From Bolinopsis microptera (taxonomy: Eukaryota; Ctenophora; Tentaculata; Lobata; Bolinopsidae), in assembly GCF_026151205.1 (NCBI RefSeq), contig NC_087083.1, positions 6,364,460 through 6,428,459 of the forward strand: a stretch of DNA of 64,000 bases. Reading direction: 5' to 3'. Of this stretch, positions 49,838 to 61,700 are shown in pieces. The notes below the pieces were generated by a model. It had not been told where the DNA came from. It searched no databases and saw only the letters and a list, made by a program, of their open reading frames with translations. Each line of letters begins with the position of its first letter. Positions within the stretch are counted from its first letter, which is position 1. A program made the position numbers and the translations under genes.

Positions 49838-51917
49838 ATAAGTTAATATAAACTACTGTGCGCCGATGAGAGGATCAGTGGTAGATCGATATCTCTGCGC
49901 TACACACATCTCACTAGGTATACTTAGTGGCATCTCTCTCGGGCTCCTATGGTCAGGGTGCCCTTTACTAACGGGGAGCGAGATCGGACAGGGAGTGTAT
50001 CGGCACTATGGTTAGATCTGGAGGAATACATAGCCTGTACGTGCAGTCATATGATCGGCTTTTAAGGTTGGGTTTCTCAGTTTGATAATTTTTCTCACCA
50101 AACTGTCAGACCGAAGACAATGCCACAAGGGACGACTAACTCATATTTCATGTCTATATCAGAAAATAAAGAGGGAAATTGTTAGGGCAAATCTATTTAT
50201 ATATTTTAGGCTGAAATTCAGGTGCCAGGCAGATCCTACTGTCGCTAACATTCCTATATATTGTCTTATAGTTATTGTACGTGATGAACATATGATGAAA
50301 TAAGAAGTTTAGTGCTGAAACTCAGCCAGGATAGTTGCTCAAACACGATGGAAATGGTTTAAACGGTGAACTGTAGAACTACAATAGCACCATCCACTAA
50401 ACTATCCAAGGCTGGGAAAGAAACGCAGTGGTTGGGTGGGGGTACCTGCACACGTCTCATTCGATCTCCCACAGGGAACCGTTGTCTGGCGCATGTAATT
50501 TAGTCTTTAAAGAATCTAAACTTATGGTATAACTTCAACTATAACTTAAATACGAATGTATCTATATTATAAGTAGTATTTGTTTTGTGAGATATCTAGA
50601 CTTGGCTAAATGACGGATATTATTTGTGTACTATTCTATCAGATCTCAGCGCGACTTAATCAGGTACTCTCAGTTAACACATACAACCGGATATTATACC
50701 ATTATTATGGTATATATCTCATAATAATAAATGTTTCAGCTTAATTACTGACAGACTTAAATTCTTGGAGATTAAGTTAGAATCCATTGACTCGTTTCTC
50801 ACGAGTAATTTATCAGAAGCTCGAGATTCCGTTACTAAGCACTTTAATGTCTTCACCCGCATTCCTACTTACATGAAGAAGATATTCCAGTGCTGGCATG
50901 TGTTTCGAGGCCTTATAACTAAACAATTTCCCGGTGCACCTCGTTACGTTTTTTCTGATCTACGTCAATTTTTTTTTTTTTTTTTTATTTAACATGTTTC
51001 TAATACCTCTAATATAGGTCCTTTTATAGCCTGTGAGGTAATGGAGGTCAATCCGATACATATGTCAAATCTACCCCAATAACAGTGGCATTCCTGTTTT
51101 GCATGAGACAGTGTATAGGGTTCCTGAACAAGTTTTTATGTTGAACGCACTAATATCTTATCAAGTGTAAACTATAATATTAATACATCCATGATACAAT
51201 GAGACTTTCACATAATATTGGACTCCGCATCTTAATTCTATAATTATTTGTTAAAGCTTTTAATGATATGTTCAGTATTCCCAAACTAGCTAATAAAGCA
51301 TAAATTCTCAGGCGAGGTTATGTAAGACGAATGGTTTCTTGTTCAGTAACGATAAAGCTATAAGTGATTTGCTATACGGGGCGTTTTTACCATATAGACA
51401 CGAGAGTTGGATGGAGACAATCTGGTGGATTGAGCGGAGGATTGCCAATAGGAGCGTACCATATTGCGGTATGGTGTTGCGGGCTAAGTAACAGTAATAC
51501 CAATCCCGATATAGGTCAGGGTCACCAAATACCGATCATAGCTATTGGACGACATAAATACTGGGTCGTCGCCTGGCGGTAATGATTGTTGTGTGTGGTG
51601 TTATTAGCTTAGTAATGGACAGTTCGTTGGACAGTTTCATTGCATTTATTTCTCAGTTTTTTCGCCCTTTTTTCGAGGACACACGAAAAAGTGGAATTCA
51701 AATAGTGTCCATTATCTCTATATTGTTGGCTTTTTTTGAGAATTGTTATGGCTTCTTGAACTAATTGATTCGTACAAACAACAGTTTATGCCTACCACTA
51801 TCAGTCGCTTTTGATTGCCTTATAAAGTTTAAAACAAATCTAAGAGTAAGCTTTACTCTTGATCTAAAACCTGTAATATTTGAAATTGTCCCTATATTTG
51901 TGTACCCTTCCAGCAAT
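49838..51917. other. Intergenic or 5' flank of receptor gene, only unassigned short frames
   Basis: No recognisable gene. A partial inverted pair ('cagccaggatagtt' and 'aactatccaaggctg') lies near 50332-50415. Open stretches at 50765-50992 (about 60 polar residues ending at a T-run), 51364-51582 and 51582-51764 have no family I know; the last is hydrophobic and could be chance. A T18 homopolymer sits near 50970. Confidence 0.4.
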
Positions 51918-54860
51918 ATGAACCCAGAAGAGGGATTATATTTCAACAAAAGTGGTTGCAGTATTTGCGACCCAACTGCAGGTGGTAGTTGCGAGATTGT
52001 GTGTGATGAGGTGGCAGATCTTGATGCTGGGAATAGTAAGTGTTTTCTTCAAATAATCAAGTTTCAATCTTAAAATGACCCTAACTTACGGTATCACTAA
52101 ATTCTTAAACCAAATGATGTTTTACTGATAGTAAAAGTCTTTTACAAAAACCTTGCATCTTAAATTTTCTGTAATCTCCCATAGAGACAGTCTATATAAA
52201 AAATGCGTAATTGTTCCTGAAACATTTTGATAAAATCTCCCAGGTTCATCTGGTGATGGGCGTAGTAGGATTTATAGTGAACACTCTAGCTCTCTACCTC
52301 TTCTACAAGATGGGAAAACAGAAGCCATACTACATTGTCATTGTGTTTGAAACCTTTACCGACCGTGGTGTGCCTGACGGCTCTTACAGTGCTTGTTTCT
52401 TACTCTCCGGTTAGATTCCAATATTAATATGTTGATTTTATTACTCTCCGGTTAGATTCCAATATTAATATGTTAGATTTTAATACTCTCCAGTTAGATT
52501 CCGAATATTAATATTGGTAGATTTATATACTCTCAAGGTTAGATTTCCCAATAAAATGTAGATTTTCTTTTCAGCTTTACTGTGTAGCTTTACAAAGGAT
52601 ACATATCAAATACACATCCAACTGACATTGTAAAGATCCCTAACTACCCTTAAACACGTTAAACGTTTTAAAACCGAAATTTTAACCACATATGGTAAAT
52701 TCTAAACGTTGCCGCAAAATTAAATCATCTCAGATCGACTTTAAATAGTCCACTGGTTCAGAATGAGATTTCGACACTATAATTGTATACTACAAAAAGA
52801 ACGCTGATAATTTAAATTCTTGCTCTAAAAACATGACGGAATTACAATCCAACCTCCAGGAAGAGACGACTGGTTCCAATCCCTGTCACCGCTGTGTTGA
52901 GATAGCAGAATGGTATGGAACTGGAACATGGTCATCACACCCCTCCTCCTCAGTGTAGCTGGACTGATGAGGCTACATGCTGTCTACTATCCGCACAGTG
53001 CTTCCTTGACAGGAACAGTAGACTGGTTAGTACTGAGTTAACTTACTTATACAGGTCGTTCTGACTTCTGAAGGTTGTACACTGTACACTGTACACTGCA
53101 CTGTACACTGCACTACATTGTACAGTGTACACTGTACACTGTACACTGTACACTGTACACTGTACACTGTACACTGTACACTGTACACTGACAACCTTCA
53201 GACTGTACAGTATACAGTATATGGCTCCTAAACGTTATATTTATACGCTATTTAATTTACAAACTGAATCCTTTGCGTTGCAAAACATTACGAATGAATT
53301 GGTACGGTCTGAGATTGTTGAATAACATTATTTCAGGTGGTTGGACTTTGTGTTATCGCATATATCTACGGAGTTGCTTACGCTTTCTTTCCGTACTACT
53401 TCGACAATTTCAAATACGAATTCAAAAATGTGTAAGTCAATTTCTGATTTCTAGAACAAATCTTATTTCGTGATATTACTGACTTTGACCAATCACTATT
53501 AGCATTGTAGTAATATCATTATTATTATTCCCAATTCTAATACATTATGCTTGTTTACAACGACTGTTTGATGAAAATCATAATTCTCTCCAGTCGAAGT
53601 AACTGTGACTTTGTACTCGATGCAGAGGGAGATAATGCTGAAGAGATCGGATCATTATATTTTGCACTGATGGGGCCTATTCCAATGTTTCTGTCCCTCC
53701 TTCTTATCATAGTTACCAACTCAGTTATTGTCATCTATATTATGAAGCGTTATAAGGTAATTAATATGGATTTATGTTTTTCTTGGATAATCTTAAAGTG
53801 GTTGCTTTGAATGTCTGATGTCAAATCTAAAAAGCTATCATGTTTCAGTATAGGTAGTTAAGTATTTTAGTTTAATCATACATCTGATTCGTGTACCCAG
53901 TTGCTTTTATAAATTTATGATCTGGTTAAAATTGTGCAGTCGTCATGGAATCGAAAAAAGTCCAGAAAGTCCAGAAAGCAAGGTAGCTTTGGAAGCTTCA
54001 TTATAAATATGGACCAGAAAGTTCAAAGCAAGCAAGTTGTAAGTTAAATTAATAATTTATCTACCAATTTGTACTGTACAATGTACAATTATTATGTACA
54101 ATGGATTCAAATTATCATATAAAACGACTGTAAAAAATACTGGTAACTAGGCACCATTTTTTAAAGGAAATTTTTAAAATTTCAAACTGATATGGTGCAA
54201 GTAACTTAACAATACAATTTCAGATAGTATCACTATTGATGATGACCGGATGGTACATGATGTGTTACTCTATCATTATATTCTGTAACTTCAAGAATTT
54301 CTTTAGCTACTGGAGAGCATACTAACACTGACATCGGAGTGGTGAGCTATATCTTTTTAATAATATACTCTTTAATAAATACATGTTACATTGTATATAT
54401 TATAATACAATAAACTACTCATTACTAGTTTATTGTAAGACTGCACAGGATATGCAATATATTTCAGTTTTTACAATGCAGTTCACTTTTGGTTTTAACT
54501 TTCGAATATGAATGTCAAAATCTGAAGAATATTTTAAGCAGTACAACTACAAGAACCTTATAATATAATCTTTATCATATCCGTAAATAACAAAACCTGT
54601 TTCAGACTGAACAAAGCTCCACCTATTTCTACGCTACCTACAACTTCTTAGCCTACCTCAACTCGTTTGTAAACCCCTTTATTCTATTAACGACGGGGAG
54701 TAGCTTTAGACAGGAACTCGGCAGACTTTCTCTCAGAATTAGAAATAAATGTGGTCTGATCAGTCATAAAGAATCCAGAGCAGCAAGCCTACAAGACACT
54801 AATAATGCAACGCTGAGGAGGACAAGCTTGCCTCTGATTCAGGAACAAGGGGAAATTTAG
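51918..54860 (+). CDS. Class A (7TM) G-protein-coupled receptor-like gene, multi-exon, with reading-frame lesions
   Basis: A short N-terminus (51918-52035) has an NKSG glycosylation site and several Cys. TM1 is in an exon from 52244 (VVGFIVNTLALYLFYK, with the conserved Asn). The TM3 end and loop 2 lie in about 52910-53017 (LLLSVAGLMRLHAVYYPH, MRL in place of DRY). TM4 is 53337-53431 (GLCVIAYIYGVAYAFF), TM5 53594-53756 (LSLLLIIVTNSVIVIYIM), a basic loop 3 at 53940-54038, TM6 54224 onward, and TM7 plus tail 54606-54860 (YLNSFVNPFIL, an NPxxY variant). Exons 4 to 7 join in phase with GT-AG ends. TM2 appears only in a shifted frame after 'KPYYIVIV', the first exon does not join TM1 in phase, and a TAA at 54323-54325 cuts loop 3 before TM7. 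It is a degrading gene or one with consensus errors. The ligand is unknown. Confidence 0.7.
52400..52567. repeat. 42-44-bp tandem repeat, four copies, overlapping the end of the TM2 exon
   Basis: 'Tactctccggttagattcca' plus an AT-rich remainder is repeated from 52400, 52441, 52484 and 52528 with growing divergence. The first copy contains the stop of the TM1/TM2 exon frame, so the repeat may have arisen by duplication across the exon edge. Confidence 0.85.
53068..53201. repeat. Heptamer (gtacact)n microsatellite flanked by an 11-bp inverted repeat
   Basis: About 110 bases of repeated 'gtacact' are bounded by 'ctgaaggttgt' (53068-53078) and its exact inverse 'acaaccttcag' (53191-53201). The tract lies in the receptor intron between the TM3 and TM4 exons and could extrude as a hairpin. 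Confidence 0.85.
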
Positions 54861-54889
54861 GAATGTGACCTCCACGCCGCCGAGGATAT

Positions 54890-55946
54890 TAATCAAGCTC
54901 AACCAACATCATACCAGAGCTTCAACCAAATTATACCACTTAATAACACATTAGACCAACCTCAACCAATTAACAATTCAACACATTATACCAGCTCAAC
55001 ATATTAATTACCAGCTCACCACATTAGACCAGCTCAACCACATTAGACCAGCTCAACCAAATTAGACCAATTCAACCAAATTAGACCAACTTAACCACAT
55101 CAGACCAGCTCAACCATATTAGACCAGCCCAACCAAGATGATACAGCATAATATAACACATCAGACCAGCTCAACCATATTAGACCAGCTCAACCACATC
55201 AGACCAGCTCAACCACATTAGACCAACTCAACCACATAAGACAGCTCAACCACATTAGACCAATTCAACCACATTAGACCAACTCAACCACATTAGACTA
55301 GCTCAACCACATTAGACCAGCTCAACCACATAAGACCAGCTCAACCACATATGACCAGCTCACCACATATAATCAACTCAACCACATTAGACCACTCAAA
55401 CCACAATTAACCAGCACAGATCAACCACCTAAAACAGCTCAACCACATAAGACCAGCTCAACCACATAAGACCAACTCAACCACATTATATCAACTCAAC
55501 CACATTAGACCAGCTCAACCACATTATATCAACTCAACCACATTAGACCAACTCAACCACATTATACCAGCTCAACCATATTATACCAGCTCAACCACAT
55601 TAGACCAGCTCAACCACATTAAACCAGCTCAACCACATTATACCAGCTCAACCACATTAGACCAACTCAACCACATTAGACCAGCTCAACCAAATTATAC
55701 CAACTCAACCACATTATACCAGCTCAACCACATTAGACCAACTCAACCACATTAGACCAACTCAACCACATTAGACCAACTCAACCACATGATATCAACT
55801 CAACCACATTAGACCAACTCAACCACATTAGACCAATTCAACCACATTATATCAACTCAACCACATTAGACCAACTTAACCACATTAGACCAATTCAACC
55901 ACATTAGACCAACTCAACCACATTAGACCAACTCAACCACATTATA
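54890..55946. repeat. 19-bp minisatellite, about 55 copies, directly after the receptor stop codon
   Basis: The unit 'ccagctcaaccacattaga' recurs with variants (ccaactcaacc, ttatatcaactc, acataagacc) over about 1.05 kb. The period of 19 is not a multiple of three, so it is not a protein repeat. It begins within 40 bases of the TAG at 54858, so it would be in the 3' UTR or just beyond. Confidence 0.9.
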
Positions 55947-57140
55947 AAGACCAACATGTTACTTTCACACAGAAGCTCCCTTAAAAAAAAAAATGTGAAA
56001 TCTGTTTTGCCTTCTATCCGGAGATAGAGATAAGAACCGTTAGCGAAACACTTTCTCAGTTCCCGACATCACAAGGGACCAAACAGAAATATTGATCATA
56101 AATTTTAATCTGATCGTCATATGGGACAAACATGGGATCATCAAAATGTCTTTTCACTATGCTGAGCAAAAGTAGCCCGATTGGAAATGGCTTTATAACG
56201 AGTGAAACTCGCGAAACTGCGCAAGATCTTCTCTCAATTGAAAGTAGGGACTACCATGGGTCCTTTGTGCGATTAAATGACTAAAAAGGAAAATCAGTCT
56301 CATAGAAAACCGCTGAGTTTAACTAAACATTTTTCATGACGATTTGGTAAAACATCCATTACAACAGCAACTTTTATAAATGTATTATACACATAATGTA
56401 TTATGTTGGAACTTGAAGCTGACTAAACCAAACTTAACACCTCCACAGTCCACGTCTTTTTGCTAAACTTTCTGTTTTCTTTTTCCATTACTGCTACCAT
56501 GATTTTTTAACCTCAAGATGTGATTATTGCAATCTTAAAAATTAAAATTTATGAAGCATTTCACTTGTTGAACTGCTAACATTTTGGCTGCATGATTTAA
56601 AATAAAAATGTTATGTTCAATAGAAAATCATGAATGCTACAAATATACATTATACAACTACAGTCAACTACTACTGTCAGCTAGAAAGTTAAAATCTAAA
56701 TCGAATCTAAATTGTTTATCATAATGAAAGTCACATCAAATCGTCAATACTTTGCTAACGGTAGGATAAATCTAAAATCGGGATGAGTGTTATCAAGATT
56801 ACTGATTCAAATTTCTATCCTAAGTAATACTAATACTGCTAACAAGTCAATCAAAGTGAGCGAAAGGATATGTTATCTACTGTGTAGTTGTAAAACGTAC
56901 ACTCTCGACTACTAAAAACTGAAAGAAATAAAACATAAGATAGCAGTCAGCTTTAGTTCATAACCGGCGCCAGTCTGAGTAAAGTTTCTGTTTGAATTGT
57001 TTAGGCCAACGAAAATCGCGATAAAAAAGCCATGCACATTATCGACGATTTTCCTGTGTCAGTTGAGAAAATGAAATCTTAGTGGACTATAATACCATTC
57101 TTCCATTTTGCTTGAAGTTAAAGTTTCAAATCTTTCTTGA
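55947..57140. other. Intergenic between the two convergent receptor genes, no gene seen
   Basis: AT-rich sequence with an A10 run near 55982 and no convincing open frame on either strand. It separates the plus-strand receptor with its minisatellite from the end of the minus-strand receptor pseudogene. Confidence 0.5.
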
Positions 57141-58520
57141 TCAAAGACTCGAGTCATTTATTTTGGGCGGAACCCTTGGAGTACCGTTTATATCAGGGGA
57201 TGTTGTGTTTCTTATGGGAGAAAGAGCAAGAACGGTGTCTTGCTTGTTAAAAGTATTGGAGAAAGTAGTTTCCTCTCTGGCGACACTCTTGTTAGCCAGG
57301 ACGCTACTCATCACTGACAGGCTGGTGTGACCCCGAGTAAGAGCTGCTGAAGATTTCCTGTAGGCCCCATGCATGGACTTCTTGAAGTAGGTATTCATAT
57401 TTTGGCCTCTTGCCAGGAAGATGCAAGGGTTGATCCCAGAGTTGGCAATGCTTAGTCCTGATGTGAGAAGGTAGAGAACAAAGCATGCCCATCGCATACC
57501 AATTGGGCTCTCAATGATGCGATCAGCAATCGTGTAGTCAGCTACTCCTTTGAGGGCGGAGAGAGAGATTGCAAGCCTGGGAGTGAAACAAATGAGAGTG
57601 GAGACGGTAGTCTAAAGGATTGTGATAGCACCATCTCAACTTGATTAGCAATGTAGATTTCATAGCGGGATAAGATGAGTTATGAGCGTGATGTTAGGGA
57701 TGTGATGGTGAATTGGAATTACAGGAATGTTACATGTGACAATCCTCTCCATCCACGATCAGTAAGCCCAGTTGTCGAAGTTTTCAATTTCAGTGACTCA
57801 TTCCAGTGTGCTTATGAATTCATATTGCCCTATGCGAGTAAGGGCACGATGGTGTAAGGACATGTTCCACTGCAGACGAAAACAGGGTATAAGCAGAGCA
57901 CGAACAGAGGGAACGAGGTAGCAGAGTAGAGCTAGAAGACCAACTTTTTGTGTTTCTTCTGAAGGTGTGAGACGACGGAGAGACATCGACACCAACTCCA
58001 TCACCATGAACAGGAACATTAGAAAAACGTATCAACAGGAAGTTACCTTTAATTCAAAATATTAGCGTCTCTAAATTTCATTAATTGGGCCTTTCCGATT
58101 ACTCAAACATCGAAACAATAGTTGTGTTTCTTAAGTTTAGGAATGCTATGTGACAAGCTAACTTACCATGTGAAAAAATTCTAAAAAATATACCAATAAC
58201 ACTAGTTTTAAATAAAGAAGTCCCAAAGCCTGGGATATTTTTAGTGGCACATTATAATAATCAAACACTACCTCAAGATTGAAAGGGCAGAAATAACACT
58301 GAAAACAGTAAAGTAATGGGTTAGAAGTGAAGAAGTTGACAGCCTGAACGTTTTATCAGCATTTTGGAGGAGGGGTCCAAGAGTGAGAACCGATTCCAAT
58401 CCACGACAACAGAGTGCAATAAAGAGAATAGTCGTGATTATCTTTTCTCTGTTTCTTGATGAAGAAGAAGAGTCCCGAAGCTGGTTAGCGAAGATTATCC
58501 CAACCACAGTGAAAATGAAG
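57141..58520 (-). pseudogene. Class A (7TM) receptor-like pseudogene
   Basis: Read on the minus strand, exon A (about 58520-58272) gives the end of TM1, TM2 (IITTILFIALCCRGLESVL) and TM3 (LLTHYFTVFSVISALSIL). It joins in phase at 57995 to 'SWCRCLSVVSHLQKKHKK', which occupies the DRY position as CRC. That frame stops at TAG 57932-57934, while TM4 (KVGLLALLCYLVPSVRALLI) continues in the next frame. A TM5-like stretch is interrupted by TAA at 57719-57721 and 57680-57682. The last exon, 57611-57141, is open and gives TM6 (TLICFTPRLAISLSAL), TM7 (LSIANSGINPCIF, an NPxxY variant) and a Ser/Thr-rich tail of about 95 residues. No start codon or 5' exon was found. Three independent lesions favour a pseudogene, with the caveat that the last exon is intact. 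It converges on the plus-strand receptor. Confidence 0.65.
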
Positions 58521-58765
58521 TTTTAAACCACCAACAAATTTTTTATCCGAAACATGTTTTTATGGGTAAGGTAACACGGGCACTATAGTACGATTTTTCT
58601 GTCACATCTTTAAACGCCGATCATCTTAATTTATGAAGTTGAAGGTGCTGGAATTGGGATACTGTTCCGGCATCGAGCGTCACGTGAGTTCTGACGTCAC
58701 AACTCACGTGACGTCATGTGTCTAGGACTCAATAAAGAGTAGTTCTATAAACCCACCGTCCCCAG
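58521..58765. other. Spacer between the receptor pseudogene and the sphingosine kinase exons
   Basis: 245 bases holding the perfect CACGTG/TGACGTCA palindrome listed separately. No upstream sphingosine kinase exon is visible here. Confidence 0.5.
58678..58713. promoter_or_regulatory. 13-bp inverted repeat of E-boxes around a TGACGTCA core
   Basis: Arms 'cgtcacgtgagtt' and 'aactcacgtgacg' are perfect inverses, and the 10-base centre is 'ctgacgtcac'. It combines two CACGTG boxes and one CRE and lies about 50 bases before the first recognisable sphingosine kinase exon. Confidence 0.5.
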
Positions 58766-61700
58766 GGAAATATTAGACCCTAATTTCGACTTCACGGCTC
58801 TTAACGACGTGGATTCAGATTCGGACGGAGACTCGCAAGATATCGACTCTAAAATACCGGACCGGAGTCGTGTTGTTTCGGAGTCTGTTACTTTACAGGT
58901 TTGTTGGTGAATAAATGTGGAGGGGGGGGGGGGGGGGGGTGGGGGGGGGGCAATGTATTGGTATTTGGTCGCTGGGGTTCTGAGACAATACCAGTCTACA
59001 TCGATGTTTGATTTGTCATTCTATACCAACAGTCGGAAATCATTAAAATGTGATATGTAAGATATCGCTAGCGGCTTACCTAGAGCAGTTCCCACTTAAT
59101 CATTACTAATAATTAACTAATTAATGATTAACTTATTACTAATTATAGGAATCTTCTGACACGTGTCAGTGTAAGAAATGTGTCCCAGTACCTGAACTTG
59201 ATCCCGTAGCTCTTCAACAAATAACTGATAGTATCGAGAATATTGGGCTGAACAGTGATATACCGGACTCTTGGAAATTGGTGAGATATTGTTTTCTTTC
59301 TTGGTTCAAATTGTATTGATAAATTGGCAGGAGATCATTATTAGCTAACTTGGTCTCCAATTGTGATGCGTTTTTCGTACCTAATGTTTACAGAGGATGT
59401 TGGGCATTTGATCTACATTTTCTGTCGTGAAATTATGAGAAGCTTGAATAAAATTGATGGAAATATTCTAGCAACTCCCAAAACACAGCTCACTAACAAC
59501 TATTATAAGAGGGGTTCTTGAAACATATTTATAAACATATTTATAAATGATACATCAAGTGATGTCACATTTTAACACCTTTTAACACATTTTAACACAT
59601 TTTCACTAACAACTCTTTTACTCCCAGATAGATGGTAAATTCTCAACCATAATGGCGTTCAAGTTAACCCACCTTGCTCTAAAGTTTCAGTGTGCCAAGA
59701 AAATGAAACTAGACTGCGGTTTTGTGCACCTAATGCACTCCCAGGGCCGCTCCAAAAAGGTATGATGACGTCACGTGAGTTGACATCACGTGACGTCACA
59801 ATTCACGTGACGCCACGTGTTTCACGCTCACTCACTCACATTTCCCCGCAGTTAGAGGGAAAGTTCTCCTCGGTAAACGCGTTTTCTCGGACCCACCTGA
59901 CTTCCTCAATCCAAGTTACGGAGCTGGATATGCCGTTAGATTGTGGATATTTGTGGTTTATGTGGTCGGATAGTAATAACGAAGGTTACAATAGACAGGT
60001 GGGATGAAGCATTGAACGCAGGGTGTCCAGGGACATCTTATTTTCAAAATAACCTGGACACCCTGAGTGTGTCATTGTTTTTACAAAGCATGAAAAATGG
60101 GATTTGTGCGAGTTTGAAATAAAGCGTTTTGACTTTTGAGTGAAATCAACTCCGGTTTGTGTCAAAGCATCACGGATTTAATTGAAACGGGATTGGTTCA
60201 AAGCACAACAAATGTTATGTTCGCTGGTTTTATTACAAAGTAAGCATTATTACAAAGTTACCATTATTAAAAAGTAAGCATTATTTCAAAGAGCAAAGTA
60301 AGCATTATTACAAAGTAACCATTATTACAAAGTAACCATTATTACAAATTAAACATTGACGATCAGTTATTTAATATATATAATCACGGAACTTCAGCCA
60401 ACAAAGCGGCAAAGCCCCCCTTGTTTATTCTGAGAGTTAGTGTCTGCTGAAGTGTGAGCTGAAATGTCAGTTTTGTGTTCTGCACACTAAAAATGTGGGA
60501 TTGAATGTTCGGTGTATGACTTGTGAGTAATGGGTATGTAGATTGTGGGATTAGGACCTGAAATGTGTGTTATTAGTGATCTCAGCATTTGAATGTGAGC
60601 TTTTGTGATCACAATCACTCCTCACTCTTCAGCGCCAAAACGAAATTGTGGTCTATGAATATTGGTTCTAACAGTTTTATGGGATTGTGCATCCGATCTC
60701 CTATCGGTTGAAATTTCGCTTTCTTCGAAGGACAATGCACAAAGCACAGTGCACATTGCACAATTTAATGCACTTGATCTATTCCTCTGTTTATCGAATT
60801 TAAAAAACTCATTTGTATAAGGTCTTTATCATCACATCGTTTTTATCATCTTCCCTAAAGCACCCAAATATTTGTAAGTTATTTAGTTTTTGATGCGTTA
60901 ACCTCTACAAACCTATATTTTAAAAACCGTATTTTAAATTTTTTTTATTATCTTCAGGATTTTTACCAACTGTTGGTGAATAACTGCACTCCTGAATGTA
61001 ACGAAACAAGGACCATTCACTTTGAAAAGGTAGAGAGTTTATCATTGATTTCAAATTGTGGATATCTCTCGATATTCGTGAAATATCATTATTTTTACAG
61101 TATTTCTAATATCAATCAATTTATCATCCAAAAGTTTGTACTAAGAGTTCTAGCATCAAAAATAGCAATAAATGTAGCATATTACTGGTACTAGAATTAA
61201 GTACCAAAAACCACCCCTGGGTGTATAATGTATACTTATAGTTTATACTGTATGCATGCTGTACTGCATGCAAACATCTCCCTTCAGATCATTTTATTAA
61301 TCCTGTTTTTACTTCTAGAGCCCCCACTTGTTAATTATAGTTAATTATACTGGAATGATTCTTCGGAATTTCGCTGGATTGTACAACTTTCGTCTTGGTA
61401 GATTCCAAACACAAGGAAATTTTCCTTCTGGTTGGTAATATACTCAATGATGGAAGTATAGTGTATTGGCTATGCCCCGCTTACTAGTTTAGCTCTTTCT
61501 AGTCCCCTGCTACACGGCATGTAAACAGGGATTGGCTAGTTAGAGGCGGTCCGTGTAGGCCTTACACTGTGCTTTCAGCAATACTCATAGTTAATTATAG
61601 TTAATTATAGTTAATTATAGTTAATTATAGTTAATTATAGTTAATTATAGTTAATTATAGTTAATTATAGTTAATTATAATTAATTATAGTTATCCAGCG

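Noticed and set aside
50765-50992. Polar 60-residue open frame ending in a T-run as an exon
   Set aside because: There is no recognised family, its frame runs into a homopolymer, and no neighbouring exon was found; it is mentioned only within the spacer description.
54890-55946. Protein-coding repeat or CRISPR-like array
   Set aside because: The 19-base period is not a multiple of three, there are no unique spacers, and stops occur in the frames; it is a minisatellite in a eukaryotic locus.
57675-57857. Plus-strand open frame opposite the receptor pseudogene
   Set aside because: It is the antisense of the broken TM5 region and shows no domain, start context or splice support.
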